64,000 nt of DNA, taken from contig CAVTAR010000002.1 in assembly GCA_963732775.1 (NCBI GenBank), forward strand, positions 1 to 64,000, in the 5' to 3' direction. This document shows, piece by piece, positions 54,342 to 64,000 of this stretch. The DNA comes from CAVRQM01 sp963732775 (GTDB lineage: Bacteria > Pseudomonadota > Alphaproteobacteria > Acetobacterales > Acetobacteraceae). The position numbers were made by a program, and so were the translations under genes. Every line of letters starts with the position of its first letter. Positions within the stretch are counted from its first letter, which is position 1. The notes beneath the pieces were generated by a model. That model worked only from the letters and a program-made list of their open reading frames with translations. It was not told the origin of the DNA and did not search any database.

Positions 54342-54917
54342 ATGACTCCAGGCTCCGTGATCCCGGCCGCGCGCCACCACGGCGCGACGAGCGCCGTGCC
54401 CCGCCGGCGCAGCCGCTCGGCGCGCGAGGCGATGCTGGCGGCACCGCTCCTGGCCCTGTGCTTCGTCGCCGCCTATGACGCGGTCCTCTGCGCCGCCGCG
54501 CATGACCGGCTGGCGCGGGCCGCGGCAGTGCTGGCGGCAACGCTCGCCGCGTCGGACTGGCCGGCCTCCGCCGATCTCTCGGCCGCGCTCGAGCAGGCAC
54601 GCCGGCTGGCTGCCCCGTCCCGCATCCTCCGGGATGGCATCACGGTCAGCGTCGTGCGCGCCGGGCCGGGCCGGGGCGTAACGACGCTCTGGCGCCAGCA
54701 GCTCGGCCCATCCAGCGAGCCGTCGTCACGCGCGGATCCGGCGCCCGACATCGCGACCGTCCCGGTCGTCCCGGATGACGGCCGCCGGTATGCAGCGGCG
54801 GCGGTCGTGGCGCCGGCCGATCCGTGGCTGGTGGGTGCGCCGCTGCTCCAGGCGTGGTTCGGCGATCTCTGCCGCGTGTCGTCGAGCGCGCCGATGCGCG
54901 AGGCGGTTGCGCAATGA
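54342..54917 (+). CDS. Tad-locus membrane protein, possible pseudopilin
   Basis: 191 residues with one membrane helix (MLAAPLLALCFVAAYDAVL) after a basic leader (RRRSRSARE), the layout of a TadE-like or minor pseudopilin. The rest is periplasmic and rich in Ala and Pro. I recognise no family beyond this. It sits between tadD and a clear TadE gene and overlaps the latter (ATGATG). Confidence 0.6.
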   Translation: MTPGSVIPAARHHGATSAVPRRRSRSAREAMLAAPLLALCFVAAYDAVLCAAAHDRLARAAAVLAATLAASDWPASADLSAALEQARRLAAPSRILRDGITVSVVRAGPGRGVTTLWRQQLGPSSEPSSRADPAPDIATVPVVPDDGRRYAAAAVVAPADPWLVGAPLLQAWFGDLCRVSSSAPMREAVAQ

Positions 54918-55414
54918 TGCGGCCGGCCTGCCGGCGCCGGCTGCTGCGCGGCCGATCTGGCGCCGTCGCGGTGGAGTTCGCCGCCGTTGGCACGCTGTTC
55001 CTCGCGCTGCTGGTGTTCGCGCTCTATCTCGGCTTGCGCCTCTACGTGCAGGTGGCACTGGAACACGCAGCGGCACGGGCGGCCCGTCTGCTCGCGGTCA
55101 ATTCCACGCACGCCCGCTCGAAGGACCAGGCCAGCTTCCAGTCGCAGACCTTCTGCCCGCTGCTGAGCCCGTTCCTGCCCTGCGCCAGCGTCGTAGTGGC
55201 GCTCTGGCCGGTGACCGACTACCTGAACGGCAGCACACCCCCGCAAGGCGGCAGCGGCCCGCCGTTCAGCGCGGGGCAGGGCGGCAACCTGATGCTGCTG
55301 CAAGCCAGCTACAGGCTGCCGAGCTTCGCCTGGCCGGCCCCCGACGGCTCGGGCCAAGTCGCGCTCGGCAGCGTCACGGTCACGTCCCGCTACCCGTTCC
55401 AGAACGAGTATTGA
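54914..55414 (+). CDS. tadE: TadE-family pseudopilin
   Basis: 166 residues. Basic leader and cleavage-type sequence GAVAVEFAAVGTLFLALLVF, with the conserved Glu five residues into the hydrophobic stretch, then a periplasmic domain with two cysteines (FCPLLSPFLPC). It overlaps the next gene (TGATG). Confidence 0.87.
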   Translation: MMRPACRRRLLRGRSGAVAVEFAAVGTLFLALLVFALYLGLRLYVQVALEHAAARAARLLAVNSTHARSKDQASFQSQTFCPLLSPFLPCASVVVALWPVTDYLNGSTPPQGGSGPPFSAGQGGNLMLLQASYRLPSFAWPAPDGSGQVALGSVTVTSRYPFQNEY

Positions 55415-56091
55415 TGACGGCGCGCGCAGGTCGCCGCTGGTGGCGATCGCGTCGCGGCGTCGCGGCGCTCGAGATGGCGCTGCTCGCCCCGGCATTGGTC
55501 ACGGTCGCGCTGACCCTCTACGACGTGTGCGAGGCGGTTGCCGCGTGGTGGCAGATGGCCTCGGCCGCACACGCGATCGGCCTGATCGCGACCAATCTCG
55601 CCGCCACGCCGGCGCTGACCAACGTGCTGAGCGCCACGGACGCGGCCACCGCCAGCACCGCCGTCTACGCAGTGCGGCCGAGCCTCGCCAGCGCGCCCCC
55701 CGGCCAGTTCGGGGTGACGCTGAGCAGCGTGGTGTTCACCGCCTCGCCCACCGGCTGCGGCGGCGCGGGTTGCACCTACGCCGCCCATGTCGCCTGGAGC
55801 GTCACCTTGCAGGGCAACGCGCCGGCGCGACCTTGCGGCACGCTCGCGGTCGCGGCCGATACCGCCCGGCCGTCGCCCATGACGCTGCCGACCAGCGCTT
55901 TCAGTGCGTCACCGATCCTGCTCGTCGACGTGTTCCTGCAATATCAGCCGCTGCTTACCACCCCGTTCGCGGCCCGCTTCCCGCTTCGCGAGTCGGCCTA
56001 TTTCGCGCCCCGCACGGGAGCGGATAGCGCCTGGGTCCGCTACACCGGCGCCAACGCGGCGCAGGTGCAGTGCCCCGGCTACACCGGATGA
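55414..56091 (+). CDS. TadE/TadF-family pseudopilin
   Basis: 225 residues. Leader RRGVAALEMALLAPALVTVALTL has the Glu of TadE-like pseudopilins. The periplasmic part contains two close cysteines (GCGGAGC) and more near the end (RPCG, VQCPG). It overlaps both neighbours by a few bases. Confidence 0.82.
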   Translation: MTARAGRRWWRSRRGVAALEMALLAPALVTVALTLYDVCEAVAAWWQMASAAHAIGLIATNLAATPALTNVLSATDAATASTAVYAVRPSLASAPPGQFGVTLSSVVFTASPTGCGGAGCTYAAHVAWSVTLQGNAPARPCGTLAVAADTARPSPMTLPTSAFSASPILLVDVFLQYQPLLTTPFAARFPLRESAYFAPRTGADSAWVRYTGANAAQVQCPGYTG

Positions 56092-57380
56092 GGTGCGTCA
56101 TGCTCGCAGCCTGCCATCGGCGCTGGCGCGCCCGCATCGCCGGCCGGCGCGCCGCCACGGCGGTGATGTTCGCGCTCGCCATCACGCCGATCCTGGCCGG
56201 CGTGGCCCTCGCGGTCGACGTCGGCTTCACCGTGCGCTCGCGCGCCCGCCTGGATCTCGCGGCCGACGCGGCGGCGCTCACCGCGGTCACCACGGCCGCC
56301 AACGCCTACGCCGCCGATCCCAACGCCGCGTTCCAGCCCGCGCAGGACGCCGGCAGCGCCCGCTTTCGCGCCCAGGCCGGGGCACTCCCTGGCGTGAACC
56401 TCGCTGCGGTCTCGGTCGCCGTCACGCGGGTGGGCGGCACCATCTCGGCGACCGTGAGCTATGCCTCCAGCTTCCAGACCTACTTCGCCGGCATGTTCGG
56501 CGCGCGCAGCCTGCCGGTCGACGGGGGCGCCACGCTGAGCCGGGCGCTGAGCCCGTTCATCGACTTCCAGTTCCTGCTCGACAACTCCTCGTCCATGGCG
56601 ATCCCCGGCACGCAAGCCGATATCACCAGGCTCGGGCTGCTGGTGCGGGCGAGCCCGCTGTTCGCGCAGTGGGGGCAGAACCAGAACTGCGCCTTCGGTT
56701 GCCATTTCGACGCCGGCGGCAACGACTTCTTCGGCCTGGCGCATCGCAACGGCATCCAGTTGCGCATCGACGTGCTGGCGCAGGCGGTGCAGCACGTGCT
56801 GACCACGATCGGCCAGTCGCCGGTTGCCAACCAGTTCCAGGCCGGTCTGTACACCTTCACCAAGAGCGTCAGCACCGTGTTTCCGCCGAGCGCCAACCTC
56901 GCCGCCGCGGCGGCGGCGGCGCCGACCATCAGCCTGCCGGTCACCACCAATGGTGGCGATGCCGACACCAACCATCCCGCAGCGCTCGCGACCATGGCCG
57001 CCGCCCTGCCAGCCGGTGGCGACGGCTCCTCCCCCGCACTCGCGCGGCAATTCCTGTTCATCATCACCGACGGCGTCTCGGACTACACCGACAGCCGGGG
57101 CGCGCGGGTCATCAAGGCATTCGACCCCAGCCTGTGCACGCCGCTGAAGGCCCGCGGCATCCAGGTGCTGACGCTCTACACGCAATACATTCCGCTGCCG
57201 ACCAATGCGTTCTACAACCAGAACGTGGCGCCGTTCATCAGCACCGTCGCTCCCAACCTGCAGGCCTGTGCGTCACGGCCCGACTACTATTTCCAGGCGA
57301 GCGACCCGGCCTCGATCGACGCCGCTTTGCAGGCCATGCTGGCCGCTGCGCTGACCTCGCCGGCCCGACTCTCGCAATGA
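56088..57380 (+). CDS. tadG: TadG-like protein with VWA domain
   Basis: 430 residues. The N-terminal TadE-like segment (ATAVMFALAITPILAGVALA) is followed by VDVGFTVRSRARLDLAADAA, the usual TadG start. The rest includes a VWA domain with MIDAS FLLDNSSSMAIPG (DxSxS) and FLFIITDGVSDYTD. It is the last gene of the plus-strand Tad run. VWA-TadG proteins are thought to act at the tip or in adhesion. Confidence 0.9.
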   Translation: MRCVMLAACHRRWRARIAGRRAATAVMFALAITPILAGVALAVDVGFTVRSRARLDLAADAAALTAVTTAANAYAADPNAAFQPAQDAGSARFRAQAGALPGVNLAAVSVAVTRVGGTISATVSYASSFQTYFAGMFGARSLPVDGGATLSRALSPFIDFQFLLDNSSSMAIPGTQADITRLGLLVRASPLFAQWGQNQNCAFGCHFDAGGNDFFGLAHRNGIQLRIDVLAQAVQHVLTTIGQSPVANQFQAGLYTFTKSVSTVFPPSANLAAAAAAAPTISLPVTTNGGDADTNHPAALATMAAALPAGGDGSSPALARQFLFIITDGVSDYTDSRGARVIKAFDPSLCTPLKARGIQVLTLYTQYIPLPTNAFYNQNVAPFISTVAPNLQACASRPDYYFQASDPASIDAALQAMLAAALTSPARLSQ

Positions 57381-57410
57381 CCGCCCATCGGGCTCACGCA
57401 AGGACCGCGA

Positions 57411-58175
57411 TCAGGCCGGTCGCGCGAACCGGCTGCGCAACCGCGCCCAGAAGCCCGGCGGCGGCGGCGGCGGCGCGCGCTGGATCTGGCGGGTGGTGAA
57501 GCGGCGGCCGAAGCTCTTGGTCATCCCGACCTCCAGCCCCGGCAGCGCCATGTGCGACGGCGCCATCGCCACCACGCGGTAGTATACCGCCATGGCCCGG
57601 TCGTAATCGCCGTACCCCGTCACGGCCTTCAGCAACGTGATCTGCGAGGGCGCGTCGTCCGGGCGCTGGTCGACCAGGCGCTGGGCGGTCGCCATTGCCA
57701 GACCCCAGCTCGGCATCGCCACATAGGCCTCGGCCAGCCAGCGTAGGGCATCGAGTTTTTCCGGCTCGAGTTCGACCGCGCGGGCCAGTGCCGCGGCGGC
57801 GTCGCGCGGCTCCTCCAGCGACAGCATGACCTTGCCGAGCCGGATGAAGCCGGCCGCGTTGTCCGGCTGCACCTCGGTGATCCGCCGTGCCCAGCGACTG
57901 GCCGCTTCCAGCTCGCCGCGTTGCTGTTCCACCGCGAACAGGCGCTGCATCGCCTGCGGGTTGTCGGGATCGCGCGCCAGCACGGCCTGGGCGACCGCGG
58001 CTGCCTCGTCGAGTTCGCCCCCTTCCAGCAGCAGGGCCGACAGGCGCAGCTGCGCCCGTCGCTGTCGCGGGTCGCGCGCCACGGCGGCGCGCGCCTCCTC
58101 CAGGGTCTGGGCAACCTGCGGGCCGGGTATCCCGCCGGCGTGCGTCGAGTCGTCCGCTGCGTCCGTCGTCGCCAT
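57411..58175 (-). CDS. TPR-repeat protein
   Basis: 254 residues with about four TPR units (RAQLRLSALLLEGGELDEAA, AAGFIRLGKVMLSLEEPRDA, DALRWLAEAYVAMP) and a poly-proline stretch before a basic tail (FWARLRSRFAR). No signal peptide. It converges on tadG with 30 bases between. It precedes folC on the minus strand, where folC ends 22 bases upstream of its start. Role unknown, probably a protein-protein adaptor. Confidence 0.8.
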   Translation of the reverse strand: MATTDAADDSTHAGGIPGPQVAQTLEEARAAVARDPRQRRAQLRLSALLLEGGELDEAAAVAQAVLARDPDNPQAMQRLFAVEQQRGELEAASRWARRITEVQPDNAAGFIRLGKVMLSLEEPRDAAAALARAVELEPEKLDALRWLAEAYVAMPSWGLAMATAQRLVDQRPDDAPSQITLLKAVTGYGDYDRAMAVYYRVVAMAPSHMALPGLEVGMTKSFGRRFTTRQIQRAPPPPPPGFWARLRSRFARPA

Positions 58176-58197
58176 GGCTGCTCCGGACCGGCGCGGA

Positions 58198-59487
58198 TCA
58201 GCCGGCGCGGTCGAGCTTCAATACCTCGCCGGCGAGGTAGAGGCTGCCGCAAATCAGCACCCGGCCGGGCGCGCCCTCACGCGGCAGCTGGGCCAGCGCC
58301 GAGGCGATGGTGGGGCCGGGCCGGGCGAGGCCGCCGCTCGCGGCCACGATGGCGTCCACCGGCATGGCGAGGTGCTGCGCCGGCTCGGCCACGGCGTACA
58401 CCGACGAGGCGGCGGCCAGGATGGGACGCAGGAAGCCGCCGGCGTCCTTGGTCTGCTTCATGCCGACCAGCACCACGGCAGGGCGATTGCGCCAGCCGCC
58501 GAGGAAGGCGGCCAGCGCCAGACCCGCCCCGGCATTGTGCCCGCCATCCAGCCACAGCTCCCAGCCCGCCGGCAGCGCGGCCGCCAGCGCGCCGTGGAGC
58601 CGTTGCAGCCGACCTGGCCAGGACGCGCCGGCAATGCCGCGCGCGATGCAGGTGTCGTCCGGCGCGAGGCCGGCCGCCCGCAACGCCGCGATGGCGATGC
58701 CGGCATTGTCGTGCTGGTGGGCACCGGGCAGCGCCGCAGCGGGCAGGGCGATGGTGCCCGAGGCGTCCGCGTAGCGCAGGCCGTGGCCGTCCGCCTCGAT
58801 CCGCCAAGCCCCGTCGCGCGCGGCCAGCGCCACTCCCGCCGTCCGCGCCCGGGTGTGCAACACCTCCAGCACCTCGGCCGGTTGCGCGCCGGTCACCGCC
58901 GGGCAGCCGGGCTTGATGATGCCCGCCTTTTCGGCGGCGACCCGCGTCAGCGTGTCGCCCAGGAACTCGCGGTGATCCATCGAGATCGAGGTGATCGCCG
59001 CCGCCGCCGGCCGGTCCACCACGTTGGTCGCGTCGAGCCGGCCTCCGAGCCCCACCTCCAGCACGCACAGATCGGCCGGCGTCTCGGCGAACAGCAGCAG
59101 GGCGGCCGCCGTGATCACCTCGAACACGGTGATCGACTGGCCGGCATTGGCGGCCTCCACCCGGTCGAGCGCCTCGGCCAGCCGGTCGTCGTCGACCAGC
59201 GTGCCTGCCAGCCGGATGCGCTCGTTGAACTGGACCAGGTGCGGCGAGGTGAACACGTGCACGCGCATCGCGCCCGCCTCGCCGATCGCGCGCAGGAAGG
59301 CGCAGGTGCTGCCCTTGCCGTTGGTGCCGGCGACGTGGACCACCGGCGGCAGGCGCCGCTCCGGGTGGTCGAGGGCGGCGAGCAGGCGGGTCACGCGATC
59401 CAGGCCGAGGTCGATCAGCACCGGATGCAGCGCGTGCAGGCGGCTGACGATCGCCTCGAACCGGCCGCCAGCCGGAGCATCGCTCAC
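58198..59487 (-). CDS. folC: Dihydrofolate synthase/folylpolyglutamate synthase
   Basis: Adds glutamate to dihydropteroate and folates. Mur-ligase fold, 429 residues: P-loop VVHVAGTNGKGSTCAFL, TSPHLVQFNERIRLAG, LEVGLGGRLDATNVV, SMDHREFLGDTL and LDGGHNAGAG. The GTG at 59487 gives the family's usual N-terminus; the frame is open further. It lies 28 bases after accD, the conserved accD-folC pair. Confidence 0.95.
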   Translation of the reverse strand: MSDAPAGGRFEAIVSRLHALHPVLIDLGLDRVTRLLAALDHPERRLPPVVHVAGTNGKGSTCAFLRAIGEAGAMRVHVFTSPHLVQFNERIRLAGTLVDDDRLAEALDRVEAANAGQSITVFEVITAAALLLFAETPADLCVLEVGLGGRLDATNVVDRPAAAAITSISMDHREFLGDTLTRVAAEKAGIIKPGCPAVTGAQPAEVLEVLHTRARTAGVALAARDGAWRIEADGHGLRYADASGTIALPAAALPGAHQHDNAGIAIAALRAAGLAPDDTCIARGIAGASWPGRLQRLHGALAAALPAGWELWLDGGHNAGAGLALAAFLGGWRNRPAVVLVGMKQTKDAGGFLRPILAAASSVYAVAEPAQHLAMPVDAIVAASGGLARPGPTIASALAQLPREGAPGRVLICGSLYLAGEVLKLDRAG

Positions 59488-59515
59488 CGACGCACCGAGC
59501 CTGCGGCCAGCAGCG

Positions 59516-60427
59516 TCAGGCGACTTCCGCGGCGAAGGCGACGGGCTCCGGCGCGACCTCGGCGTCAGGCCCCGTGGCATCGCGCCGCATCAGCAGGCCG
59601 AGCACCCGGCCGAGCGTGGCCGCGAGGTCGGGGCGCGCCACCACCATGTCGACGATCCCATGCTGGTGCAGGTACTCCGCGCGCTGGAAGCCTTCGGGCA
59701 GCTTCTCGCGCACCGTCTGCTCGATCACGCGCGGGCCCGCGAAGCCGATCAGCGCGCCCGGCTCGGCGATGTGGATATCGCCCAGCATGGCGAAGCTCGC
59801 GGTGACGCCGCCGGTCGTGTTGTCGGTCAGCACCACCACGAACGGCAGCCCGGCGGTCTTCAGCAGGCGCACCGCCAGCACGGTGCGCGGCATCTGCATC
59901 AGGCTCACCATGCCCTCCTGCATCCGCGCCCCGCCCGAGGCGGTGAAGACGATCAGGCCCGCCTGCTGCAACACCGCGAGCCGGGCCGCGGCCACGATGC
60001 CCTCGCCCACGGCCGCCCCCATGGAGCCGGCCATGAAGTCGAAATCCATCACGGCGACCACCGCCGGCACGCCGGCCAGCAGACCCTGCGCCACCAGCAG
60101 CGCGTCGTCGCCATGAGTCTTGTCGCGGGCCGCGCGCAGCCGGTCGGCATAGCGCTGGGTGTCGCGGAACTTCAACGGGTCGGGCGGAGCCTTCGGCAGC
60201 TCGATGCGCGTGTAGTCGCCTGCGTCAAAGGTCCAGGCGAGGCGCTCCAAGGCGGTCGCGCGCATGTGGTGGCCGCACTGCGTGCAGACCTTGTAGTTAC
60301 GGTCGAGTTCAGTGTGGAACATCATCTGCTGGCATTGCGGGCACTGCACCCACAAATTGTCGGGTACGTCGCGCCGGCCCAGCAGCGTGCGGATCTTCGG
60401 TCGCACGTAGGTGGTGAGCCAGCTCAT
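59516..60427 (-). CDS. accD: Acetyl-CoA carboxylase carboxyltransferase subunit beta
   Basis: Transfers carboxyl from carboxybiotin to acetyl-CoA in fatty acid synthesis. The N-terminal four-cysteine zinc finger (CPQCQQM ... CTQCGHH) is intact. The crotonase-like domain shows FMAGSMGAAVGEGI, FTASGGARMQEGM and TDNTTGGVTASFAMLGD. 303 residues. The ATG at 60427 overlaps the trpA stop. Confidence 0.96.
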   Translation of the reverse strand: MSWLTTYVRPKIRTLLGRRDVPDNLWVQCPQCQQMMFHTELDRNYKVCTQCGHHMRATALERLAWTFDAGDYTRIELPKAPPDPLKFRDTQRYADRLRAARDKTHGDDALLVAQGLLAGVPAVVAVMDFDFMAGSMGAAVGEGIVAAARLAVLQQAGLIVFTASGGARMQEGMVSLMQMPRTVLAVRLLKTAGLPFVVVLTDNTTGGVTASFAMLGDIHIAEPGALIGFAGPRVIEQTVREKLPEGFQRAEYLHQHGIVDMVVARPDLAATLGRVLGLLMRRDATGPDAEVAPEPVAFAAEVA

Positions 60428-61253
60428 GCGGCGACCTTCGCGCCCTCGCGCAGCCCGGCGGCCAGGGCGCGCACCTGGTCCAGCACCCGTGCCACGGTGT
60501 CCGGCCCGGCGCGGCCCTCGGCGTCCAGCGTGCCGGCCAGCGTCTCGATCAGCGCCGAGGCCACCACGGCGGCGTCGGCGATGCTGGCCGCCTCGGCCGC
60601 CTGGGCCGGGGTGCGGACGCCGAATCCGATGGCGATCGGCAGGTCGGTCGCGGCCCGCACGCGCGGAATGGCGGCCCGCAGGTCGGCGGCCGAGGCGCTG
60701 CGCGTGCCGGTGATGCCGGTGATGGAGACGTAGTAGACGAACCCCGAGCTGCCCGCGAGCACGTGGCGCAGCCGCGCGTCGTCGGTGGTGGGTGCCACCA
60801 GCCGGATCACGTCGAGCCGGTGCCGCTCGGCGTGCGGCGCCAGCAGGTCGGCCTCCTCGCTCGGCAGGTCGACCACGATCAGCCCGTCCACCCCTGCCGC
60901 CTCGGCATCGGCGCAGAACCGGGCCGGCCCGTAGGACAGGATCGGGTTGAGGTAGCCCATCAGCACGATGGGCGTCGCCGCGTCCTCGAGCCGGAACTGC
61001 CGCACCATGTCGAGCGCCGCACCCGTGGTCGCCCCGGCCTGCAGCGCCCGCTTGCCGGCGGCCTGGATGATGGGCCCGTCCGCCATCGGGTCGGTGAACG
61101 GGCAGCCGATCTCGATCAGGTCCGCCCCGGCCCCGGGCAGCCCGCGCAGCAGCGCCATCGACGTGCCCGGATCGGGGTCCCACGCCTCGATGAACGGGAT
61201 CAGCGCGCCCCGCCCCGCGCGCTTCAGCGCGGCGAACCGGGCGGCAATCCGGC

Positions 61254-61257
<4 letters not shown>
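60424..61257 (-). CDS. trpA: Tryptophan synthase alpha chain
   Basis: Cleaves indole-3-glycerol phosphate. Barrel motifs: LIEIGCPFTDPMADGP (catalytic Glu; FTDP where FSDP is usual), the catalytic Asp region VDGLIVVDLPSEE and phosphate-binding IGFGVRTP. 277 residues. The GTG start at 61257 overlaps the trpB TGA (GTGA). Confidence 0.96.
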
Positions 61258-62480
<1,223 letters not shown>

Positions 62481-62614
62481 GGTTGGTCTCCGGTCGAGCG
62501 CCGGGGTGTAGCGCAGGCCCTGGCGAAGGTCACGACTGTCTTGACCGGGCGCCGCTGGATTCCCGTCGCACCGGAGCATATGCAGCCCTGACGGACCGAC
62601 CGGGAGCCATCGCC

Positions 62615-63571
62615 GTGCGCAACTTCAGCGACCTGACGGAACGCGAGATCCTGGCGCTGGCGATTAGCAGCGAGGAGGAGGACGGCCGCATCTACGCCGA
62701 CTTCGCCGAGACGCTTCGCGCCGAGGCGCCGGCGTCGGCCCAGGTGTTCCGCTCCATGGCGACCGAGGAGGGCGAGCATCGCCGCACGCTGATCGACCTG
62801 TTCGTGGAAAAGTTCGGCGAGCACATCCCGCTCGTGCGCCGCACCGAGGTGCGGGGCTTCGTCACCCGCCCGGCGCTGTGGCGGGTGCAGCGGCAGGGAC
62901 TCGACGCCATGCGCCGGCGCGCCGCCGAGATGGAGGTGGAGGCAGCGCGCTTCTATCGCCTCGCCGCCGGGCGCACCACCGATGCTGCGGTCCGCCGCCT
63001 GCTGGGCGATCTCGCCGAGGCCGAGGAGAAGCACGAGCACACCGCCGACCGGCTGGTGGCGCAGAACCTGCCGCAGGACGTGCGCGACGACGAGGACGAG
63101 ACCCGCCGGCGCTCGTTCCTGCTGCGGGTGATCCAGCCCGGGCTGGTCGGGCTGATGGACGGCTCGGTCTCCACGCTGGCCCCGGTGTTCGCGGCCGCCC
63201 TCGCCACTGGGCGGACCTGGGACGCCTTCATCGTCGGCCTCGCCGCCTCGGTGGGCGCGGGCATCTCCATGGGGTTCGCCGAGGCGCTGTCGGACAACGG
63301 CAGCCTGACCGGGCGGGGCGCCCCGCTCGCGCGGGGGATCATCTGCGGGCTGATGACCACGGCCGGCGGCATCGGCCATACCTTGCCGTTCCTGATCCCG
63401 CAGTTCTGGCCGGCGATGGTCGCCGCCGTCTGCGTGGTGGTGGCCGAGCTCGCGATCATCTCCTGGGTGCGCTGGCGCTACATGGACACGCCGCCGTTCT
63501 CGGCGGCGCTCCAGGTCGGGTTCGGCGGCGCGCTGGTGTTCGCGACCGGCATCCTGATCGGCAGCAGCTAG
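62615..63571 (+). CDS. mbfA: Membrane-bound ferritin-like iron exporter (MbfA type)
   Basis: 318 residues: an N-terminal rubrerythrin/ferritin-like domain (EREILALAISSEEEDGRIY, ATEEGEHRRTL, EAEEKHEHTA, with Glu/His iron ligands) followed by a VIT1-like membrane domain (LMDGSVSTLAPVFAAALA, GISMGFAEALSDNG). MbfA exports iron under iron excess in Rhizobiales and relatives. The GTG at 62615 gives the usual VRNFSDL start. Divergent from trpB. No clear Irr box was recognised upstream. Confidence 0.9.
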   Translation: MRNFSDLTEREILALAISSEEEDGRIYADFAETLRAEAPASAQVFRSMATEEGEHRRTLIDLFVEKFGEHIPLVRRTEVRGFVTRPALWRVQRQGLDAMRRRAAEMEVEAARFYRLAAGRTTDAAVRRLLGDLAEAEEKHEHTADRLVAQNLPQDVRDDEDETRRRSFLLRVIQPGLVGLMDGSVSTLAPVFAAALATGRTWDAFIVGLAASVGAGISMGFAEALSDNGSLTGRGAPLARGIICGLMTTAGGIGHTLPFLIPQFWPAMVAAVCVVVAELAIISWVRWRYMDTPPFSAALQVGFGGALVFATGILIGSS

Positions 63572-63573
63572 CC

Positions 63574-63601
63574 GGCCTCGCCGGCACGCGCCGGCGAGGC
63601 C
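63574..63601. terminator. Strong hairpin after mbfA
   Basis: A perfect 12-base stem (ggcctcgccggc / gccggcgaggcc, loop acgc) lies between the converging mbfA and the last gene. There is no long T-run, so it may act as a bidirectional terminator. Confidence 0.75.
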
Positions 63602-63614
63602 TTGCGCAACCGGC

Positions 63615-64000
63615 TCAGTTGTTGACGTCGACGATCTTGGCGCCGGGCAGCCGGCCGCCCGACGGGGTGTAGATCACCGGGCAGTTGATGACGACGTTGG
63701 TCTTGACGATCGTCACGACACCGCGAGCGGCCAGGTTCTTCACCTCCTGCTCCGAGCGCAGCGTCTGCGGGTGCACGCCGGTCTTCCAGGTGACGAGGCT
63801 GAGCTGCCACAGCGGCGTATAGCTCGGGTCCTTGTTGTCGGGTCCCGCCGGCTTCGGCGAGGACGGCAGGATGTTGGACTGCGCGTAGTTCGTGACGTGA
63901 TAGATGTCGTCCACCGCGTCGGTGTTCGCGGCGCTGGCGAGGCGCGGCACGTAGTTCAGCTTCGGGTTCGCGGCCGCAACACCCGGGTCGGAGGCATCCG
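63615..64000 (-). CDS. Hypothetical protein, cut by window edge
   Basis: C-terminal 128 codons of a gene that starts beyond 64000. The visible part is soluble and ordered: NYVPRLASAANTDAVDDIYH, WQLSLVTWKTG, VVTIVKTNVVINCPVIYTPS. No catalytic motif stands out. Conserved Tyr/Trp spacing suggests a secreted or periplasmic beta-rich protein. It ends 13 bases from the hairpin shared with mbfA. Confidence 0.75.
   Translation of the reverse strand, partial: DASDPGVAAANPKLNYVPRLASAANTDAVDDIYHVTNYAQSNILPSSPKPAGPDNKDPSYTPLWQLSLVTWKTGVHPQTLRSEQEVKNLAARGVVTIVKTNVVINCPVIYTPSGGRLPGAKIVDVNN

Overview
The window is a very GC-rich chromosomal segment from an alphaproteobacterium, most likely Rhodospirillales and near Acetobacteraceae. 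The pointers are the order trpB-trpA-accD-folC, a membrane-bound ferritin (MbfA type), a complete Tad/Cpa pilus locus, and GTG/TTG starts chained by 4-base stop/start overlaps. I found no rRNA, tRNA, CRISPR array, insertion sequence or prophage. The high GC makes long open frames opposite real genes common; they are left out.

Layout. 0-4.2 kb: a sugar-type ABC permease and binding protein facing a GntR regulator, an enolase-superfamily dehydratase and a RhaM-like mutarotase, suggesting use of a sugar or sugar acid. 4.3-10.9 kb: a SARP-like activator with TPRs, a fatty acid desaturase, and a FIST sensor coupled to a kinase-like protein whose catalytic motifs are eroded. 10.9-15.6 kb: a worn accessory stretch with a peroxiredoxin, a GST, a hydrolase lacking its middle, a quinol monooxygenase, a beheaded Old Yellow Enzyme and a PIN fragment. 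15.7-17.8 kb: glmU and gph, divergent.

17.8-31.4 kb is one long minus-strand run of closely packed genes: fumarylacetoacetase-like hydrolase, alpha/beta hydrolase, amidohydrolase, a branched-chain (Liv) ABC transporter, flotillin, and two SRPBCC proteins, the second fused to a quinone oxidoreductase. Three features stand out: LivM runs in frame into LivK, LivF is fused to a UPF0261 domain, and two DUF559 nuclease-like ORFs bounded by palindromes sit in spacers of the run. Each ends inside the start codon of the next liv gene. A third palindrome, without the nuclease ORF, lies at 33.7 kb.

31.4-42.2 kb is a hydroquinone/hydroxyquinol degradation cluster: two-subunit hydroquinone dioxygenase (HapC/HapD), semialdehyde dehydrogenase, maleylacetate reductase, hydroxyquinol 1,2-dioxygenase, a binding protein, a Rieske protein, a beta-keto acid cleavage enzyme and a FAD-linked oxidase, between GntR and IclR regulators. 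HapC, HapD and the dehydrogenase are riddled with single-base indels over a sharply bounded 3 kb. An orphan CobT-like VWA protein follows the IclR gene.

44.1-57.4 kb holds the Tad pilus genes: transglycosylase, two tandem Flp pilins, CpaA, CpaB, secretin, CpaD-like lipoprotein, CpaE, CpaF, TadB, TadC, TadD-like TPR lipoprotein, three TadE-like pseudopilins and a VWA-type TadG. 57.4-64 kb is housekeeping: a TPR protein, folC, accD, trpA, trpB, mbfA, and an exported protein cut by the window edge.
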